From positions 5,088,501-5,152,500 of the forward strand of contig JAZGTH010000067.1 of the NCBI GenBank assembly GCA_036877525.1: DNA of 64,000 nucleotides, given 5' to 3'. Both the position numbers and the translations under genes were made by a program. A model generated the notes under the pieces. The model had not been told where the DNA came from. It ran no database searches and worked only from the letters and a program-made list of their open reading frames with translations. The DNA comes from Chromobotia macracanthus (taxonomy: Eukaryota; Chordata; Actinopteri; Cypriniformes; Botiidae). Position 1 is the first letter of the stretch. Each line of letters begins with the position of its first letter. Positions 63,248 through 64,000 of the stretch are shown here, in pieces.

Positions 63248-64000
63248 ATTGTAAAGGTTTTTGCATTTAGATCCTTACTGATAATTTGCACTTGCGCCAA
63301 TATAAACTCTTAGATTCTTCAAAGGATAAAGGGTCATTTTTAGCAGCCATTGACCCATCCAAGCAACAAAATACAGAGAACTGGGGTACGCTGGCTATGA
63401 ATGTCTCATTATTAACAAGAAACAGGTGTGCTTGGCAAGAAGCAAGGCAATAATTGCCATATATGTAACTGCTTTAATACAAGCATAGCCTGAAAATAAT
63501 TTGGCTGAAGTATAGAGAGGAGGAGGAGAGACACTCTGCACATTTTCAAACTCATGGATTTCAAAACTATATTCTCCACTTAAAGAAGAAAAGACTGAAT
63601 AACCTTTTAATTATTATCTCGGCAAGTGAGTTACATGTATTTGTTGGAAAGACCCTTTTCAGTGTCCCACAGCCTGCTTGAGTGCACTTATGGACCTACA
63701 AGGTTTGTGTGATACTGAGCAGGTTTATTCTTCAAGTTTATTATTAAGATACCACTCAATGAATATCATTGCATTAGAATGGTAAATGCTATAATTTATA
63801 CTATTGTACAACTGTACCATCTGATATCACCTCTTACAAAGACTAACATAGAAAGTTTTTGTAAAGCTGCTATGAAACAATATGGATTGTAAAAAGCGTT
63901 ATTAATAAATGTGAATTAGATTTAAAACATCAATCCAAGTGGCATTTGCAAATAAACTGGACCTTTTCCTCAGGTCATTAGTTCTGCAATCCATATTATT

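Larger units (their letters stand above)
53756..64000. other. Distal 5' flank, no supported gene
   Basis: Besides the MITE-like copies and simple repeats, this is AT-rich unique DNA. Segments at about 55,640-56,040 and 56,740-56,990 have the mixed composition often seen in conserved non-coding elements, without proof. A fragment resembling the interspersed repeat near 44,395 is at about 62,485-62,530. Confidence 0.5.

Noticed and set aside
1..64000. CRISPR arrays, operons, phage or viral genes
   Set aside because: No regularly spaced repeats, no prokaryotic gene structure and no recognisable viral domain were found on either strand.

Overview
The window is vertebrate nuclear DNA, almost certainly from a teleost fish and probably an otophysan or cyprinid-like one. 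The evidence is a split gene with conventional GT-AG introns, abundant CA/GT microsatellites, tRNA-derived SINE copies, short inverted-repeat elements of fish type, and a protein that matches my memory of zebrafish Sema3d more closely than mammalian SEMA3D. No bacterial-style genes, operons, CRISPR arrays, rRNA or functional tRNA genes are visible. The fish-group assignment is inference; the gene call rests on the translated exons.

One protein-coding gene can be supported: a class 3 semaphorin, best called sema3d, on the minus strand. It runs from a CpG-rich, TATA-containing promoter near 46,770-46,810, through a non-coding leader exon (about 46,406-46,773), to a stop codon at 19,822-19,824 and a likely poly(A) signal at 19,363-19,368. 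I joined 17 coding exons by hand. All exon phases agree, and the joined reading frame is 2,337 nt (778 residues plus stop) with no internal stop or frameshift. The product has an N-terminal hydrophobic signal, a sema domain (about residues 65-540), a PSI cysteine-rich segment (from about 548), a furin-type KRRARR site (581-586), an Ig-like domain (Cys626 to Cys678) and a basic tail ending in RNRRHH. Sixteen coding introns are GT-AG or GC-AG; intron 5 uses a GC donor. The exon 12 start offers tandem CAG acceptors.

Layout: 1-19,362 is the 3' flank, with no supported gene. It holds four SINE-type repeats, three related GTCCCCA-type repeats, two copies of a CCCAGCTAACA-ended MITE-like family and several perfect hairpins. 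19,363-46,810 is the sema3d gene with its introns. 46,810-64,000 is the 5' flank, also without a supported gene. It holds a candidate conserved enhancer block at 48,790-49,270, a large inverted-repeat pair at 53,018-53,755, three more MITE-like copies and microsatellites. A single guidance-cue gene in long gene-poor flanks suits a developmental gene with distant regulation, but no regulatory element here has been demonstrated.

I found no previously undescribed multi-gene system. The points most worth checking are the GC-AG intron, the tandem acceptor, the ATG-less leader with an 11-bp triplicate, the MITE-like family with strong internal palindromes, the inverted pair at 53 kb and the candidate enhancer blocks.
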